Assembly: GCA_028821195.1 (NCBI GenBank)
Contig: JAPPHB010000082.1
Coordinates: 67,629-131,628 of the forward strand
Direction of reading: 5' to 3'
Origin: Gammaproteobacteria bacterium
GTDB taxonomy: Bacteria > Gemmatimonadota > Gemmatimonadetes > Longimicrobiales > Gaopeijiaceae
DNA: 64,000 nt
Part shown: piece by piece, positions 27,103 to 36,338 of the stretch
Position numbering within the stretch: position 1 is the first letter of the stretch
Layout: each line of letters starts with the position of its first letter
Position numbers and translations under genes: made by a program
The notes under the pieces: generated by a model
Told to the model about the DNA's origin: nothing
What the model saw: the letters and a program-made list of their open reading frames with translations, nothing else
Database searches by the model: none

Positions 27103-28245
27103 ATGAGACGGTTTACAGTCGCCTGCATTCAGGGGCTCGCGATCCTCGCCGCGAACACGGCGTGCGCGGCGGCGACACCGGAGATGGTTGCGACGCCAGC
27201 GCCGGTCCCCACGATGCAGTCCGCCGAGACATCGCCCCCTGCCGATGCGGCGGTGGAGGCCGGGGCGCTTCCCCGAGTGACCATCGTCGCCACGGGAGGA
27301 ACCATCGCGGGGGTGTCCGACACCCGCACCAGCTTCCAGAGCTACCGGGCCGGGTCGCTCAGCATCGACGAGATGCTCTCGGAGCTCAGGCCCCAGATCG
27401 ACGAGGTCGCGGATGTCACCACCGTCCAGTTCGGCAACCGGCCCTCCGGCGGCTACGCGATCGCCGATTTCTTCGACCTCACCCTCGCCGTCGAGGAAGC
27501 GCTCGAGACGGCGGACGCCGTGGTCGTGACCTCGGGGACGGGCAGCATGGACGAGTTCGTCTACTGGCTCGACCTGACCGTGCAGAGCCGGAAGCCGGTC
27601 GTCATCACCGGCGCCATGCGGCCCTGGACCGTGATCGGCACCGACGCGCACGCCAACCTGTTCAACGCCATCGTGCTGGCCGCCAGCGGCGAGACCCGCT
27701 GTTTCGGCACCGTGCTCATGCTGAACGACGAATTCCACGCCGCCAAGGAGGCATGGAAGGGCGACGCCTACCGGATGGACACCTTCGTGTCGCGCGAGCT
27801 CGGCAACCTGGGCTTCATCGACGAGCTCGACGTGCGAACCTATCGGGCTCCGCCGCGGGTACAGCACTGTTCCGATCCCGGGCGGTGGATGACCCCCTTC
27901 GATCTGAATGCGATCTCGAAGGACGACCTTCCCCGGGTCGAGGTCCTCATCGGATACCAGGGCGCCGGGCTGGACGAGGCCATTACGGCGTGGGCCGAAG
28001 CCGGGGTCCGGGGCATCGTGCTCGCCGGGGGCCGCGGATCCGGGGAGGTGCAGGAAAAGGCCGAGGAGATGGGGGTGGTCTTCCGGCGCACCCATCGCTT
28101 CCGCACCGGCACCGACAACCTCTACCCGCAGAAGGCGAGGCTGCTTCTGCTGCTGTCGCTCGCGTTCACCGACGACCCGGACCAGGTGGACGCCTGGTTC
28201 GAAGAGTTGAGCGGAGCTGAATTCCAGGTCGATCCGGGGAGATGA
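27103..28245 (+). CDS. Secreted asparaginase-family protein with altered active site
   Basis: The 380-residue protein starts at ATG 27103 (GGAGAG upstream). An N-terminal export signal ends near NTACAAATP, possibly a lipobox. The asparaginase/glutaminase fold is clear: IVATGGTIAG with the first catalytic Thr (about 64 or 67), then ITGAMRPWTVIGTDAHANLF and VLMLNDEFHAAKEAWKGD with the usual Lys. The second catalytic motif, normally HGTDT, reads SGTGS (144-148), losing the conserved Asp. The substrate-binding GSQDM-like segment is also absent. Activity may be shifted or lost. Confidence 0.85.
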   Translation: MRRFTVACIQGLAILAANTACAAATPEMVATPAPVPTMQSAETSPPADAAVEAGALPRVTIVATGGTIAGVSDTRTSFQSYRAGSLSIDEMLSELRPQIDEVADVTTVQFGNRPSGGYAIADFFDLTLAVEEALETADAVVVTSGTGSMDEFVYWLDLTVQSRKPVVITGAMRPWTVIGTDAHANLFNAIVLAASGETRCFGTVLMLNDEFHAAKEAWKGDAYRMDTFVSRELGNLGFIDELDVRTYRAPPRVQHCSDPGRWMTPFDLNAISKDDLPRVEVLIGYQGAGLDEAITAWAEAGVRGIVLAGGRGSGEVQEKAEEMGVVFRRTHRFRTGTDNLYPQKARLLLLLSLAFTDDPDQVDAWFEELSGAEFQVDPGR

Positions 28246-28355
28246 CAACCCGGGCGCGGGTCTGCGTGTACAAAGGGGACACGCTTTTCCCCGCTGAAGT
28301 GCCCGGCTAGGTTGCGGGCTCGATTGCCGTGCGCATGACCAAAGGATGTATCCAG

Positions 28356-31106
28356 ATGCCTCGATTTCCGCTTCTGATTCCCGCCGCCCTGATGGCCGCA
28401 TTGGTCGTCGGATCCGCCCCGGCCGCCGTTCCCGCGCTCGCCCAGGCGCCCCCGGATGACCGGGGCACGGTCGCGGTCGGGCTGTTGTTGCGCGAGCTGG
28501 ACGGCGTTAAGCGGGTGCTGATGACGGCCGCGCACCCGGACGACGAGGACACCAACACGATCACCACGCTCGCTCGCGGCATGGGCGCGCGCACGGCGTA
28601 TCTGGCGCTCACGCGGGGCGAGGGAGGACAAAACCTCATCGGGACGGAGTTCTGGGAGGGGCTGGGCATCATCCGCAGCAACGAGCTGGTGGCCGCGCGC
28701 GCCATCGACGGCGGCGAGCAGTTCTTCACCCGGGCCATCGACTTCGGCTTCTCGAAGTCCGCGGACGAGACGCTTTCCAAGTGGCCCCGCGAGGAGATTC
28801 TGGGGGATGTGGTGTGGGCCATCCGGCGTTTCCGGCCGCAGGTCATCGTCTCGGTGTTCAGCGGCACGCCCAGGGACGGTCACGGCCAGCATCAGGTAGC
28901 GGGCATTCTCACGCACGAGGCCTTCGACGTGGCCGCGGACCCGAGCCGCTTCCCGGAACAACTCGGAAACGGCGTCGAAGCCTGGCAGGCCGACAAGCTC
29001 TATCTGGCGCGGGGCGGATTCGTGGGAGGCGAGTCGGTCACGCTGCAGCCGGGAACCTTCGATCCGCTCCTGGCTCGCTCCTATCTCCAGGTGTCGATGG
29101 ATTCGCGCAGCCAGCACCGTTCCCAGGACATGGGATCGGCACAGCCGATGGGACCGCGGCAGTCGATCCTGGCGCTGGTGAAGACGGCGGAGGGAGTCGA
29201 CGGCACCGGCAGCTTCTTCGCCGGCGTCGATACGACCTTCGCGGGGCTGATCGCACAGGCCGTACCGCCGAGCGAGGCATCCCAGGAGGAGATCGAGACC
29301 TATCGGGCAGCCATCGGCGTCGCGGAGGCTTCGCTGGATGCGATGGCGCCGGAGCAGGCTGCGCCAGCGCTGGCGCGCGCCCTCGAGACGCTGGAGCGGA
29401 TCATCGAGCGCGCCGACGGCCCGAACGCGCCCCCCGAGGTCACCGAAGCGCTCGCACGCCGGCACGACCTGGTGCGCAAGGCCCTCCTGGCCTCCTCCGC
29501 GGTGCTGACGCAGGTGCGCGCGAGCGACGACCTCGTCGTGCCCGGGGAGTCCTTCGAGGTGCGGGTCGATCTCTGGAACGCGGGACCCTATCGCGTCGAG
29601 GGAGCCGGACCGGGGCTGGCGCTCCCGGAGGGCTGGAGCGCGGACCTGCTCGCGGGCAGAACCGTCGACACTGGCGGATTCGGTCCCCGCCGGACCTCGC
29701 TGACGACGGTTTCCGGCACCTCGGAGACGCTCGCCCCGGGTGAGATCCGCCGCTGGGTGTTCCGTGTGGACGTGCCGGCGGATGCCGACCCCTCCCGCCG
29801 CTATTACATGCGCGAACCCCGGGAGGGCGACATCTACGCCTGGCCGGACGACTGGCAGCTGCGCGGCCTGCCCCACGATCCCCCTGTGGTGACCGGCGGC
29901 GCGCGCTTCGAGCTGGTGCTGGACGGCGGCCCGACCGGCTCGCCCACGCGCATGGCCCTCGCCAGCGACGACGCGGCCCGCTACTACGGGGTCGACCCCG
30001 CCCAGGGCGAGTTCACCAAGCCGCTGCTGGTGGTGCCCGCCGTGTCGGTCACGGTCGCGCCCGCACAGATGGTATGGCCGCTCGGCGACACGGGGGCGCG
30101 CTCGGTTAGCATCCGCGTCCGCAACGAGGCGCAGGCGGGTGTCACCGGTGAGCTCGCCCTGGAGGGAGCTGGGTGGTCGGTCGCGCCCGCCTCCGTCCCG
30201 GTGGAACTCGCCTCACCCGGCACCGAGCGCACCTACACGCTCACCGTGGCCCCCGAGGCGGGCCGGGGCGTCGGCCGTGATCGGCTGACGGCCACAGTGC
30301 GCGCCGCGGACGGCCGCGCCTGGAGCGAGCGCGTCGAACTGATCGACTACCCGCACATCGAGCGGGCGGCCCAGTTCTTCCCGGCGGAGCTGCGCACTTC
30401 CATCTTCCCGGTCACCCTGCCCGAGGGCCGGCGTGTCGGATACATCATGGGCACGGGGGATTCCGGTCCCGAGGCCCTCGCCTCCCTCGGCTTCGAGGTG
30501 GAGCTGCTGGGGCCGGCCGATGTGCTCGCCGGCGACTTCGCGCGCTTCGACGCCCTCGTGCTGGGTGTGCGCGCCTACGAGGCCCGCGATGACCTGGCGG
30601 CCGCCAACGAGGCGGTCCTCGACTTCGCACGCGCCGGGGGCACCGTGGTGACCCAGTACAACCAGTACGCCTTCCCGGCGAGCGGCCACGCGCCCTACCC
30701 GGTAACGATCTCGCGGCCGCACGACCGCATCACCGACGAGAACGCGGCCGTCACCTTCCTGCATCCCGCGGCCCCGGTGCTGAACACGCCCAACCCCATC
30801 ACCGATGCCGACTTCGAGGGCTGGAGGCAGGAGCGCGGCCTCTACATGCTGAACACCTGGGACCCGGCCTTCACTCCCGTGCTCTCCATGGCCGATCCCG
30901 GCGAGGCCCCCAAGGAGGGCTCGCTCCTGATCGCCCCTCTCGGAGAAGGCGTGTACATCTACACCGGACTCGCCCTCTTCCGGCAGTTCGGCGACGGCGT
31001 CCCGGGCGCGTATCGCCTGTTCGCCAACCTGGTCTCGCTCGACGGCCCGACCTGGCGACAGTACATAACGCCCGTTCCGGACGCGGACGGGGGCGGCGCC
31101 CGATGA
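28356..31106 (+). CDS. Secreted PIG-L family deacetylase, large form
   Basis: This 916-residue protein has a signal peptide (about 1-30). The PIG-L/LmbE deacetylase domain has the zinc motif AHPDDE (60-64), a GGQNLIG loop and GHGQHQVAG carrying the distal His. A beta-rich middle region (NEW3-like Ig folds around 410-640) and a C-terminal domain resembling class I glutamine-amidotransferase-like segments (YIMGTGDSGPEALASLGFEV) follow. Such proteins remove N-acetyl groups from amino sugars outside the cytoplasm. ATG 28356 follows AAAGGA; GTG 28329 is an alternative. The stop overlaps the next gene by 4 nt. Confidence 0.88.
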   Translation: MPRFPLLIPAALMAALVVGSAPAAVPALAQAPPDDRGTVAVGLLLRELDGVKRVLMTAAHPDDEDTNTITTLARGMGARTAYLALTRGEGGQNLIGTEFWEGLGIIRSNELVAARAIDGGEQFFTRAIDFGFSKSADETLSKWPREEILGDVVWAIRRFRPQVIVSVFSGTPRDGHGQHQVAGILTHEAFDVAADPSRFPEQLGNGVEAWQADKLYLARGGFVGGESVTLQPGTFDPLLARSYLQVSMDSRSQHRSQDMGSAQPMGPRQSILALVKTAEGVDGTGSFFAGVDTTFAGLIAQAVPPSEASQEEIETYRAAIGVAEASLDAMAPEQAAPALARALETLERIIERADGPNAPPEVTEALARRHDLVRKALLASSAVLTQVRASDDLVVPGESFEVRVDLWNAGPYRVEGAGPGLALPEGWSADLLAGRTVDTGGFGPRRTSLTTVSGTSETLAPGEIRRWVFRVDVPADADPSRRYYMREPREGDIYAWPDDWQLRGLPHDPPVVTGGARFELVLDGGPTGSPTRMALASDDAARYYGVDPAQGEFTKPLLVVPAVSVTVAPAQMVWPLGDTGARSVSIRVRNEAQAGVTGELALEGAGWSVAPASVPVELASPGTERTYTLTVAPEAGRGVGRDRLTATVRAADGRAWSERVELIDYPHIERAAQFFPAELRTSIFPVTLPEGRRVGYIMGTGDSGPEALASLGFEVELLGPADVLAGDFARFDALVLGVRAYEARDDLAAANEAVLDFARAGGTVVTQYNQYAFPASGHAPYPVTISRPHDRITDENAAVTFLHPAAPVLNTPNPITDADFEGWRQERGLYMLNTWDPAFTPVLSMADPGEAPKEGSLLIAPLGEGVYIYTGLALFRQFGDGVPGAYRLFANLVSLDGPTWRQYITPVPDADGGGAR

Positions 31107-31606
31107 GCGCGCCGCGTTCCGGAGGATTCGCCCTGGCGGGGTTCCTGCTGGCCACCGCCGCCGTGCTCGTCGCCCCGACCCAGGCCCATGCCCAGACTCC
31201 GGTCTGGTCGGCAACGCTCACCGTGGCCCGAACGAATGCCGCGGACGCAGTCGGCTATTGCCGGGGCGCCGCCAACTGCAGCGGCGAAACGGCGCACTAC
31301 GGCGAGCTGAGCGAACCGGGCTTTTCGATCGGCGAGACGGGCTACACCGTTACCAGCATCCGCTGGGGAGCCGGCGGGGAGGGCTACATCCACCTCACGC
31401 TGGACAATGCCCTGTCCGATGAGGATATGGCATCACTCGTTCTCCAGCTCGATGATACCAGCCTCAGCCTGGCAGAGGCCCGAGTAAACGAGCCTGCGGA
31501 ACATGACTTCACCGCCAACTACACCTGGGACGGCAGCGGCCCGGTCCCGGATGAGGCGGCCTCTGTCAGCGTGAGCCTCAGCAGGAGTCCCCCGCCCGTC
31601 AGGTAG
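31103..31606 (+). CDS. Small secreted beta-rich protein coupled to the PIG-L gene
   Basis: The 167-residue protein overlaps the PIG-L stop (ATGA). It has a signal peptide (GFLLATAAVLVAPTQAHAQ), then about 140 residues with WSATLTVARTN, GYTVTSIRWG, LTLDNALSDEDMASLVLQL and FTANYTWDGSGP. This pattern matches the repeating 'W-x-A-T-L-T-V ... Y-x-W' module found in surface proteins of marine bacteria, here as a single copy. Two cysteines (CRGAANC) may form a disulfide. The function is unknown; coupling suggests a partner of the deacetylase. Confidence 0.75.
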   Translation: MSAPRSGGFALAGFLLATAAVLVAPTQAHAQTPVWSATLTVARTNAADAVGYCRGAANCSGETAHYGELSEPGFSIGETGYTVTSIRWGAGGEGYIHLTLDNALSDEDMASLVLQLDDTSLSLAEARVNEPAEHDFTANYTWDGSGPVPDEAASVSVSLSRSPPPVR

Positions 31607-31629
31607 CAGGGTCCGCGCGGCTTCCCGCC

Positions 31630-31652
31630 AACCCTTACGTAACGTCAGGGTT
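31630..31652. repeat. 23-bp imperfect palindrome, copy 1
   Basis: Arms AACCCTTACGT (31630-31640) and ACGTCAGGGTT (31642-31652) around a single A differ from a perfect palindrome at one pair. Sixteen bases (31637-31652) recur in inverted orientation at 56100-56115. No T-run follows, so terminator function is unlikely. It lies between the secreted protein gene and the first DoxX gene. Confidence 0.6.
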
Positions 31653-31666
31653 CGGGGGAGCAGCCG

Positions 31667-31837
31667 CTAGCAGTCCCCGGATGCATCGCCGATCGAGGAC
31701 CGGGGGGTGTCCACGGGCCGCTCGATGGCGCCCACCGGCACCGTGTCCCCGACACCGCTCAGACCGTACTTTCCCAAGGTCCGAAGCAGGCGATCGAAGC
31801 GGTTCACCGAGTCCGTTCCGGGGAAGGATGCCCTCAT
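31667..31837 (-). CDS. Possible small protein in the gap before the DoxX pair
   Basis: A 56-residue reverse-strand frame (MRASFPGTDSVNRFDRLLRT, then LGKYGLSGVGDTVPVG) has GC-rich third positions like local genes. There is no convincing ribosome site and no family is recognised. It would be antisense to the leader of the DoxX gene and may be chance. Confidence 0.22.
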   Translation of the reverse strand: MRASFPGTDSVNRFDRLLRTLGKYGLSGVGDTVPVGAIERPVDTPRSSIGDASGDC

Positions 31838-31854
31838 CCGGTCGGGAGGAACGC

Positions 31855-32211
31855 ATGCCAACCAGGCACCCAGCGACCAGGGACGTGCCGGAACAAGTGA
31901 TTCCGACCGTGTCGGTGCTTCTGGCGCTGGTGTTTCTGATGACGGGCACCATGAAGCTCATCGGGGGGTGGTGGGACCGGTTTGAGGTGTGGGGCTACCC
32001 CGTCTGGTTCTTCTACGTCGTCGGGGTTACGGAGACGGCGGCGGGCCTCGCGCTGATGCGGAGGAGGACGCGGCTGTACGGCGCGCTGGCCATCATGGCC
32101 GTCATGGCTGGCGCGCTCTTCACGCTGCTGCGGGCCGGCGACACCGACCGCATTGCCATTCCCGCTCTGGCGCTCGTGCTCGCGGTCACCGTGGCTAACT
32201 ATTCGAAGTAG
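31855..32211 (+). CDS. DoxX-like four-helix membrane protein, copy 1
   Basis: This 118-residue protein starts at ATG 31855 after GGGAGGA. Four hydrophobic helices are visible, with TVSVLLALVFLMTGTMKLIG, FEVWGYPVWFFYVVGVTETA and a charged RRRTRLYG turn. These match small DoxX/DoxX-like proteins of respiratory or detoxification context. It is followed 64 nt later by a clear paralogue. The function is unresolved. Confidence 0.82.
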   Translation: MPTRHPATRDVPEQVIPTVSVLLALVFLMTGTMKLIGGWWDRFEVWGYPVWFFYVVGVTETAAGLALMRRRTRLYGALAIMAVMAGALFTLLRAGDTDRIAIPALALVLAVTVANYSK

Positions 32212-32275
32212 CCATACTTTCGTCGCTCATCCGGACACTCCGGTCGTCCCACACTCGCAACGCAAGGAGCAGATA

Positions 32276-32611
32276 ATGGCGGACAAGGGAAGCAGGGGGA
32301 TTACCATCGTATCGGTGCTGCTGGCGTTGCTCTTCCTGCTGAACGGCGGCATGAAGCTCGCCGGAATGATGGTCGAGCAGTTCGAGATGTGGGGCTACTC
32401 CGGCTGGTTCCAGTACCTGATCGGCGTCGCCGAGACGGCCGCCGGCGTGGGCTTCCTGATGAAGAAGGCGCGCTTCCTCGCCGCCGTGGCCATGGTTCCG
32501 GTCATGCTCGGCGCGATCTACACGCTGGTCACAAACGGTCAGACGGGGCAGGCCGTGGTCCCGCTGGTCGCGCTCCTGCTCTGCCTGCTCGTGGCGAAGA
32601 ACTCGCGGTAG
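32276..32611 (+). CDS. DoxX-like four-helix membrane protein, copy 2
   Basis: The 111-residue protein starts at ATG 32276 with AAGGAG upstream. It parallels the preceding gene segment by segment: TIVSVLLALLFLLNGGMKLA, FEMWGYSGWFQYLIGVAETA, then MKKARFLAAVAMV. The two are tandem paralogues and may form a heteromer. It is followed after 7 nt by the beta-propeller lipoprotein gene. Confidence 0.82.
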   Translation: MADKGSRGITIVSVLLALLFLLNGGMKLAGMMVEQFEMWGYSGWFQYLIGVAETAAGVGFLMKKARFLAAVAMVPVMLGAIYTLVTNGQTGQAVVPLVALLLCLLVAKNSR

Positions 32612-32618
32612 GCGAGCC

Positions 32619-33695
32619 ATGGATCTGCGCCCGCTCGGGCGCCCTCTGGCGGTTCCCGCCCTTCTCGCCTGCCTCTCTTGCACGGCGTTCGACGAAGAGG
32701 TGCAATCGGATCCCCGGGAGCTGTGGTCGGAAGAGGATGTCGTAGCCGAACGGACCTTCCTCCCCGCCGTCATGGACAGCCTGTGGTCCATCGGCGGAAC
32801 CGAAGCCGACACGCTTCTGCTCAATCCCTACTGGCTGTCGGCCGGCGCAGAGGGCGTGACGGTGTGGGACGGGGGCCGCAACGCCGTCATCCGGATCTCC
32901 GGGGAAGGCGAAGTGCTGTGGACGTTCGGCCGGGAAGGCGGCGGCCCGGGCGAGTTTCGGACGGTTCGAGGCATCGCGCAGTTGCCGGACGGCGGGGCCG
33001 CCGTCGTCGACAACGTCAACGAGCGCCTCACCATCATTGACCGCGAGGGCCGGTTGGCGGGCGAGACGAACCTGAGCGGTCTGGCGCCGGAATCCGTTGC
33101 GAGCCTGTACGACGGCAGCTTGGTAGTGCTGACCCACCTGGCCGAACCAGCGTTCCTGATTTCCAACGACAACGGAGTCGTAGTCGATTCGATGGGTTTT
33201 CCCTCGCGGCCGTACCACGATCTTCCACTGATGGCGCGTCAGGGACGGGTTGTCGGTGCGGGCACGGGATGGGTCTTCGGCTTCACGGCCGGCAACGGCT
33301 GGTGGCGCATCGGAGGGGACCGTGCCGCGGAGGGGTTCCCCTACGCGGAGCATGCGGATTTCCCCGGAATCGAGACGTCCGTCGGTGAAGCAGTAGTTGG
33401 TGGCCGAACGGTGACCACTCGAAGCACGCGAACAACCGAGTTCGTCTCTACCGCGATGGACTTCGGGGCGCGCGGGGATACCCTGTTCGTTCACTACTAC
33501 GGGGAGAGCAACGTGCGCGGGTACCTGCTCGATCTCTTCAGCCTGGCGAACGGCTCGTACCTGGGTTCGGTGCTGTTGCCTGCCTGGGCCCGCTCCGTTG
33601 CGATAGGACCCGACGCGATCTACACGCTGGCCGCAGACCCGTTTCCGGTTCTCACCGCATTCCGGATGACCGTCGGAGAGGGAGTCGCCCGATAA
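32619..33695 (+). CDS. Six-bladed beta-propeller lipoprotein
   Basis: The 358-residue protein begins 7 nt after the second DoxX gene. Its signal peptide has a lipobox (LLACLSC). NHL/6-bladed propeller repeats follow, with FGREGGGPGEFRTVRGIAQL (positions about 104-123) as the diagnostic loop and TIIDREGRLAGE as the next blade. The same GxGPGEF motif occurs in the reverse-strand lipoprotein at 54787. Such proteins are abundant in Gemmatimonadota; ligands are unknown. Confidence 0.82.
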   Translation: MDLRPLGRPLAVPALLACLSCTAFDEEVQSDPRELWSEEDVVAERTFLPAVMDSLWSIGGTEADTLLLNPYWLSAGAEGVTVWDGGRNAVIRISGEGEVLWTFGREGGGPGEFRTVRGIAQLPDGGAAVVDNVNERLTIIDREGRLAGETNLSGLAPESVASLYDGSLVVLTHLAEPAFLISNDNGVVVDSMGFPSRPYHDLPLMARQGRVVGAGTGWVFGFTAGNGWWRIGGDRAAEGFPYAEHADFPGIETSVGEAVVGGRTVTTRSTRTTEFVSTAMDFGARGDTLFVHYYGESNVRGYLLDLFSLANGSYLGSVLLPAWARSVAIGPDAIYTLAADPFPVLTAFRMTVGEGVAR

Positions 33696-33751
33696 CCCGA
33701 CGGGATGGCTCGCGCGATACGGCGGGCACCCGCGCGAGGGCGAAAACTGCC

Positions 33752-36283
33752 ATGAGCGAACGACGCACCGGGCCGTCCCGAGCCAACGTCGCGGTCATCG
33801 GGGCCGGCATCGTCGGCAATTGCCTGGTCGAGCATCTGGCGAAGCTCGGCTGGGATGACCTGGTGCTCATCGAGAAGGGTCCGCTTCCCAACCCCGGCGG
33901 GTCCACCGGGCATGCGTCCAATTTCATCTTCCCGACCGATCACGGGCGCGAGATCGCGCTGATCACTCTCGAGAGCCAGCGCCAGTACGAGGCGCTCGGC
34001 GTCAACACGACCTGCGGGGGGATCGAGGTCGCGCGCACCGAAGAGCGCATGCAGGAGTTGCGCCGGCGCATGACCTCGGCGCGCGTGTGGGGCATCGAGA
34101 GCGAGCTGCTGACGCCGTGGGAAGTCGTCGCCAGAGTTCCGTTCGTCAACCCGGATGTCATCCTCGGTGGCTTCTTCACCCCGAGCGTCTCCGTCGTCGA
34201 CTCGGTCGGGGCGGGCACGATCATGCGGGAACGGGCGCTGGCCAGGGGTGTGCTTACCGTGCTGGACGAGACCGAAGTGACCGGCCTCGAAGTGGAGCCG
34301 GTGCCGTTCGGACGCCCGCGCATCCGGGCGGTCGCGACGACTCGGGGAACGATCGAAGTCGACCACGCCATCATCGCCTGCGGCGTCTGGAGCCCGCGCA
34401 TCGCCGCAATGGCCGGCGCCACGATTCCGCTGACGCCGGCGGTGCACCAGATGGCCGACTTCGGCCCGGTCGAACTCCTGCTCGGGACCGGCAACGAGAT
34501 CGGCTACCCAATCGTGCGCGACATGGACTCGTTCATGTACGAACGCCAGAGCGACGGGGCGATGGAGGTGGGCTCCTACGCGCATCGCCCCATCCTGATG
34601 CACCCCGACGACATTCCCTCCGTCGCCGAAGCGGAGCGCTCTCCCACCGAGCTGCCCTTTACGCCCGCAGACTTCGCGCCGCAGCTCGAGCAGGCGCGCG
34701 AGATCATGGGCGAGCTCCTCGCCGGCACCGAGGTGCAGTACGCCGTGAACGGACTGCTCTCGCTGACGCCCGATACCCAGCAATTGCTGGGCGAGACCGC
34801 CGAGGTGGCAAACCTCTGGTCGGCAGCGGCCGTGTGGGTGCGGGAGGGCCCCGGCTCGGCGCGGCTGGTCGCGGAATGGATGACGCATGGGTACCCGCGT
34901 CTCCTCGATCCGCACGAGTCGGACGTCACCCGTTTCCAGCCGCATGAGCGCACGGTCCACCACGTCCGCGCACGCTGCGGGGAACACTTCCGCAAGACGT
35001 ACGGAATCGTGCATCCGCGCGAGCAGTGGGAGTCCGCGCGCGGGATCAACCGGTCCCCGCTCCACCCTCGGACAGAGGCGCTGGGCGCCGAGTATTTCGA
35101 AGCACGCGGATGGGAGCGCCCGCAGTGGTACGCCTCGAACGAGGATCTGGTGGCGCGCTACGGCGTCCGGGACCGCCCGCACGAATGGGACCGGCGCTGG
35201 TGGTCGCCGATCATCAACGCGGAGCACCTGCACCTGCGCGAGAACGTGGGCCTGGTGGATCTGGGCGCGTTCCAGATCTTCGATGTGTCCGGGCCCGGCG
35301 CGATCCAGTTCCTGGAGACGATGACGGTCAACGCCTGCGACCGTCCGGTCGGCAGCTCGATCTACACGCCGCTCCTGACGCCGGACGGAGGCTTCCGCGC
35401 CGATCTCACCATCCAGCGGCTTGCCGAGGACAGGTTTCGAGTCGTCACCGGCGTCCTGGACGGAGCCCGCGACGCGTTCTGGTTCCGCAAGCATCTGCCC
35501 GCGGACGGGTCGGTGCAGTTAGAGGACCGGTCCTCCGCGATAACCACCCTCGGGGTATGGGGACCCGCCGCACGGGCCTTGGTCTCGAGCATCGCGGACT
35601 GCGGCCTGAGCCAGGACGAGTTCCCATACGGCACGGCGCGGGAGGCACTCATCGAGGGGATTCCCGCCACCTTGCTGCGCATCTCCTATGTGGGCGAGAG
35701 CGGCTGGGAGATCTACACGCGCACGGAGCACGGCCTGGCGCTCTGGGACGTGATTTGGGGCGCGGGCCGAGACTTCGACGCGAGGCCGGTGGGCATCGGC
35801 GTCTACGGCACCACGGCACGCATGGAGAAGGGCTACCTGCTGATGGGCGCCGAGCTCACGTCGGAGTATTCACCGGTCGAGGCCGGGTTGGCGCGCCGCC
35901 ACGTCAAGCGGGCGGACTTCATCGGCAAGGCAGCCTACCTGAAGGACCGCGAACGAGGTCCGGTGGCGAAGATCTGCACGCTTACCATGGACGACCACAC
36001 GAGCGCATCCGGCCTCGCGCGTTTCCCCACGGGCGGAAACGAGCCGATTCTGACGCTCGATGGGGACCGCATCGTCGACGCACTCGGCCGCGAGTCCCGC
36101 GTGACCTCCGCCGGGATGGGCCCTTCGGTAGGGAGATACCTGCTGATGGCCTACCTGCCGGCCGAACTCGCCCGCGTCGGCGAGCGGCTGCAGGTGATGT
36201 ACATGAACGAGTGTTTCCCGGTCACGGTGGCTGCGGTCGGCACTGCCCTGTTCGACCCGTCCGCCAGCCGGATGAAGGGGTAA
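33752..36283 (+). CDS. Dimethylglycine/sarcosine dehydrogenase-like FAD oxidoreductase with GcvT domain
   Basis: The 843-residue protein has an N-terminal FAD-binding DAO domain (NVAVIGAGIVGNCLVEHLAK, residues about 12-31; STGHASNFIF nearby, the region that carries covalent FAD in relatives), an FAO_M linker (about 390-445), and a C-terminal GcvT-type aminomethyltransferase domain (about 450-840, LGAFQIFDVSGPGAIQFLE, FTDYV-like folate region). Such enzymes oxidatively demethylate N-methyl amino acids and pass C1 to tetrahydrofolate. It converges on a second GcvT-family gene. Confidence 0.9.
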   Translation: MSERRTGPSRANVAVIGAGIVGNCLVEHLAKLGWDDLVLIEKGPLPNPGGSTGHASNFIFPTDHGREIALITLESQRQYEALGVNTTCGGIEVARTEERMQELRRRMTSARVWGIESELLTPWEVVARVPFVNPDVILGGFFTPSVSVVDSVGAGTIMRERALARGVLTVLDETEVTGLEVEPVPFGRPRIRAVATTRGTIEVDHAIIACGVWSPRIAAMAGATIPLTPAVHQMADFGPVELLLGTGNEIGYPIVRDMDSFMYERQSDGAMEVGSYAHRPILMHPDDIPSVAEAERSPTELPFTPADFAPQLEQAREIMGELLAGTEVQYAVNGLLSLTPDTQQLLGETAEVANLWSAAAVWVREGPGSARLVAEWMTHGYPRLLDPHESDVTRFQPHERTVHHVRARCGEHFRKTYGIVHPREQWESARGINRSPLHPRTEALGAEYFEARGWERPQWYASNEDLVARYGVRDRPHEWDRRWWSPIINAEHLHLRENVGLVDLGAFQIFDVSGPGAIQFLETMTVNACDRPVGSSIYTPLLTPDGGFRADLTIQRLAEDRFRVVTGVLDGARDAFWFRKHLPADGSVQLEDRSSAITTLGVWGPAARALVSSIADCGLSQDEFPYGTAREALIEGIPATLLRISYVGESGWEIYTRTEHGLALWDVIWGAGRDFDARPVGIGVYGTTARMEKGYLLMGAELTSEYSPVEAGLARRHVKRADFIGKAAYLKDRERGPVAKICTLTMDDHTSASGLARFPTGGNEPILTLDGDRIVDALGRESRVTSAGMGPSVGRYLLMAYLPAELARVGERLQVMYMNECFPVTVAAVGTALFDPSASRMKG

Positions 36284-36338
36284 ACGCTCGCACTAATCCG
36301 CGGGCCACGAAATCGACGCATCCTTCTCGCGCGCGCCT

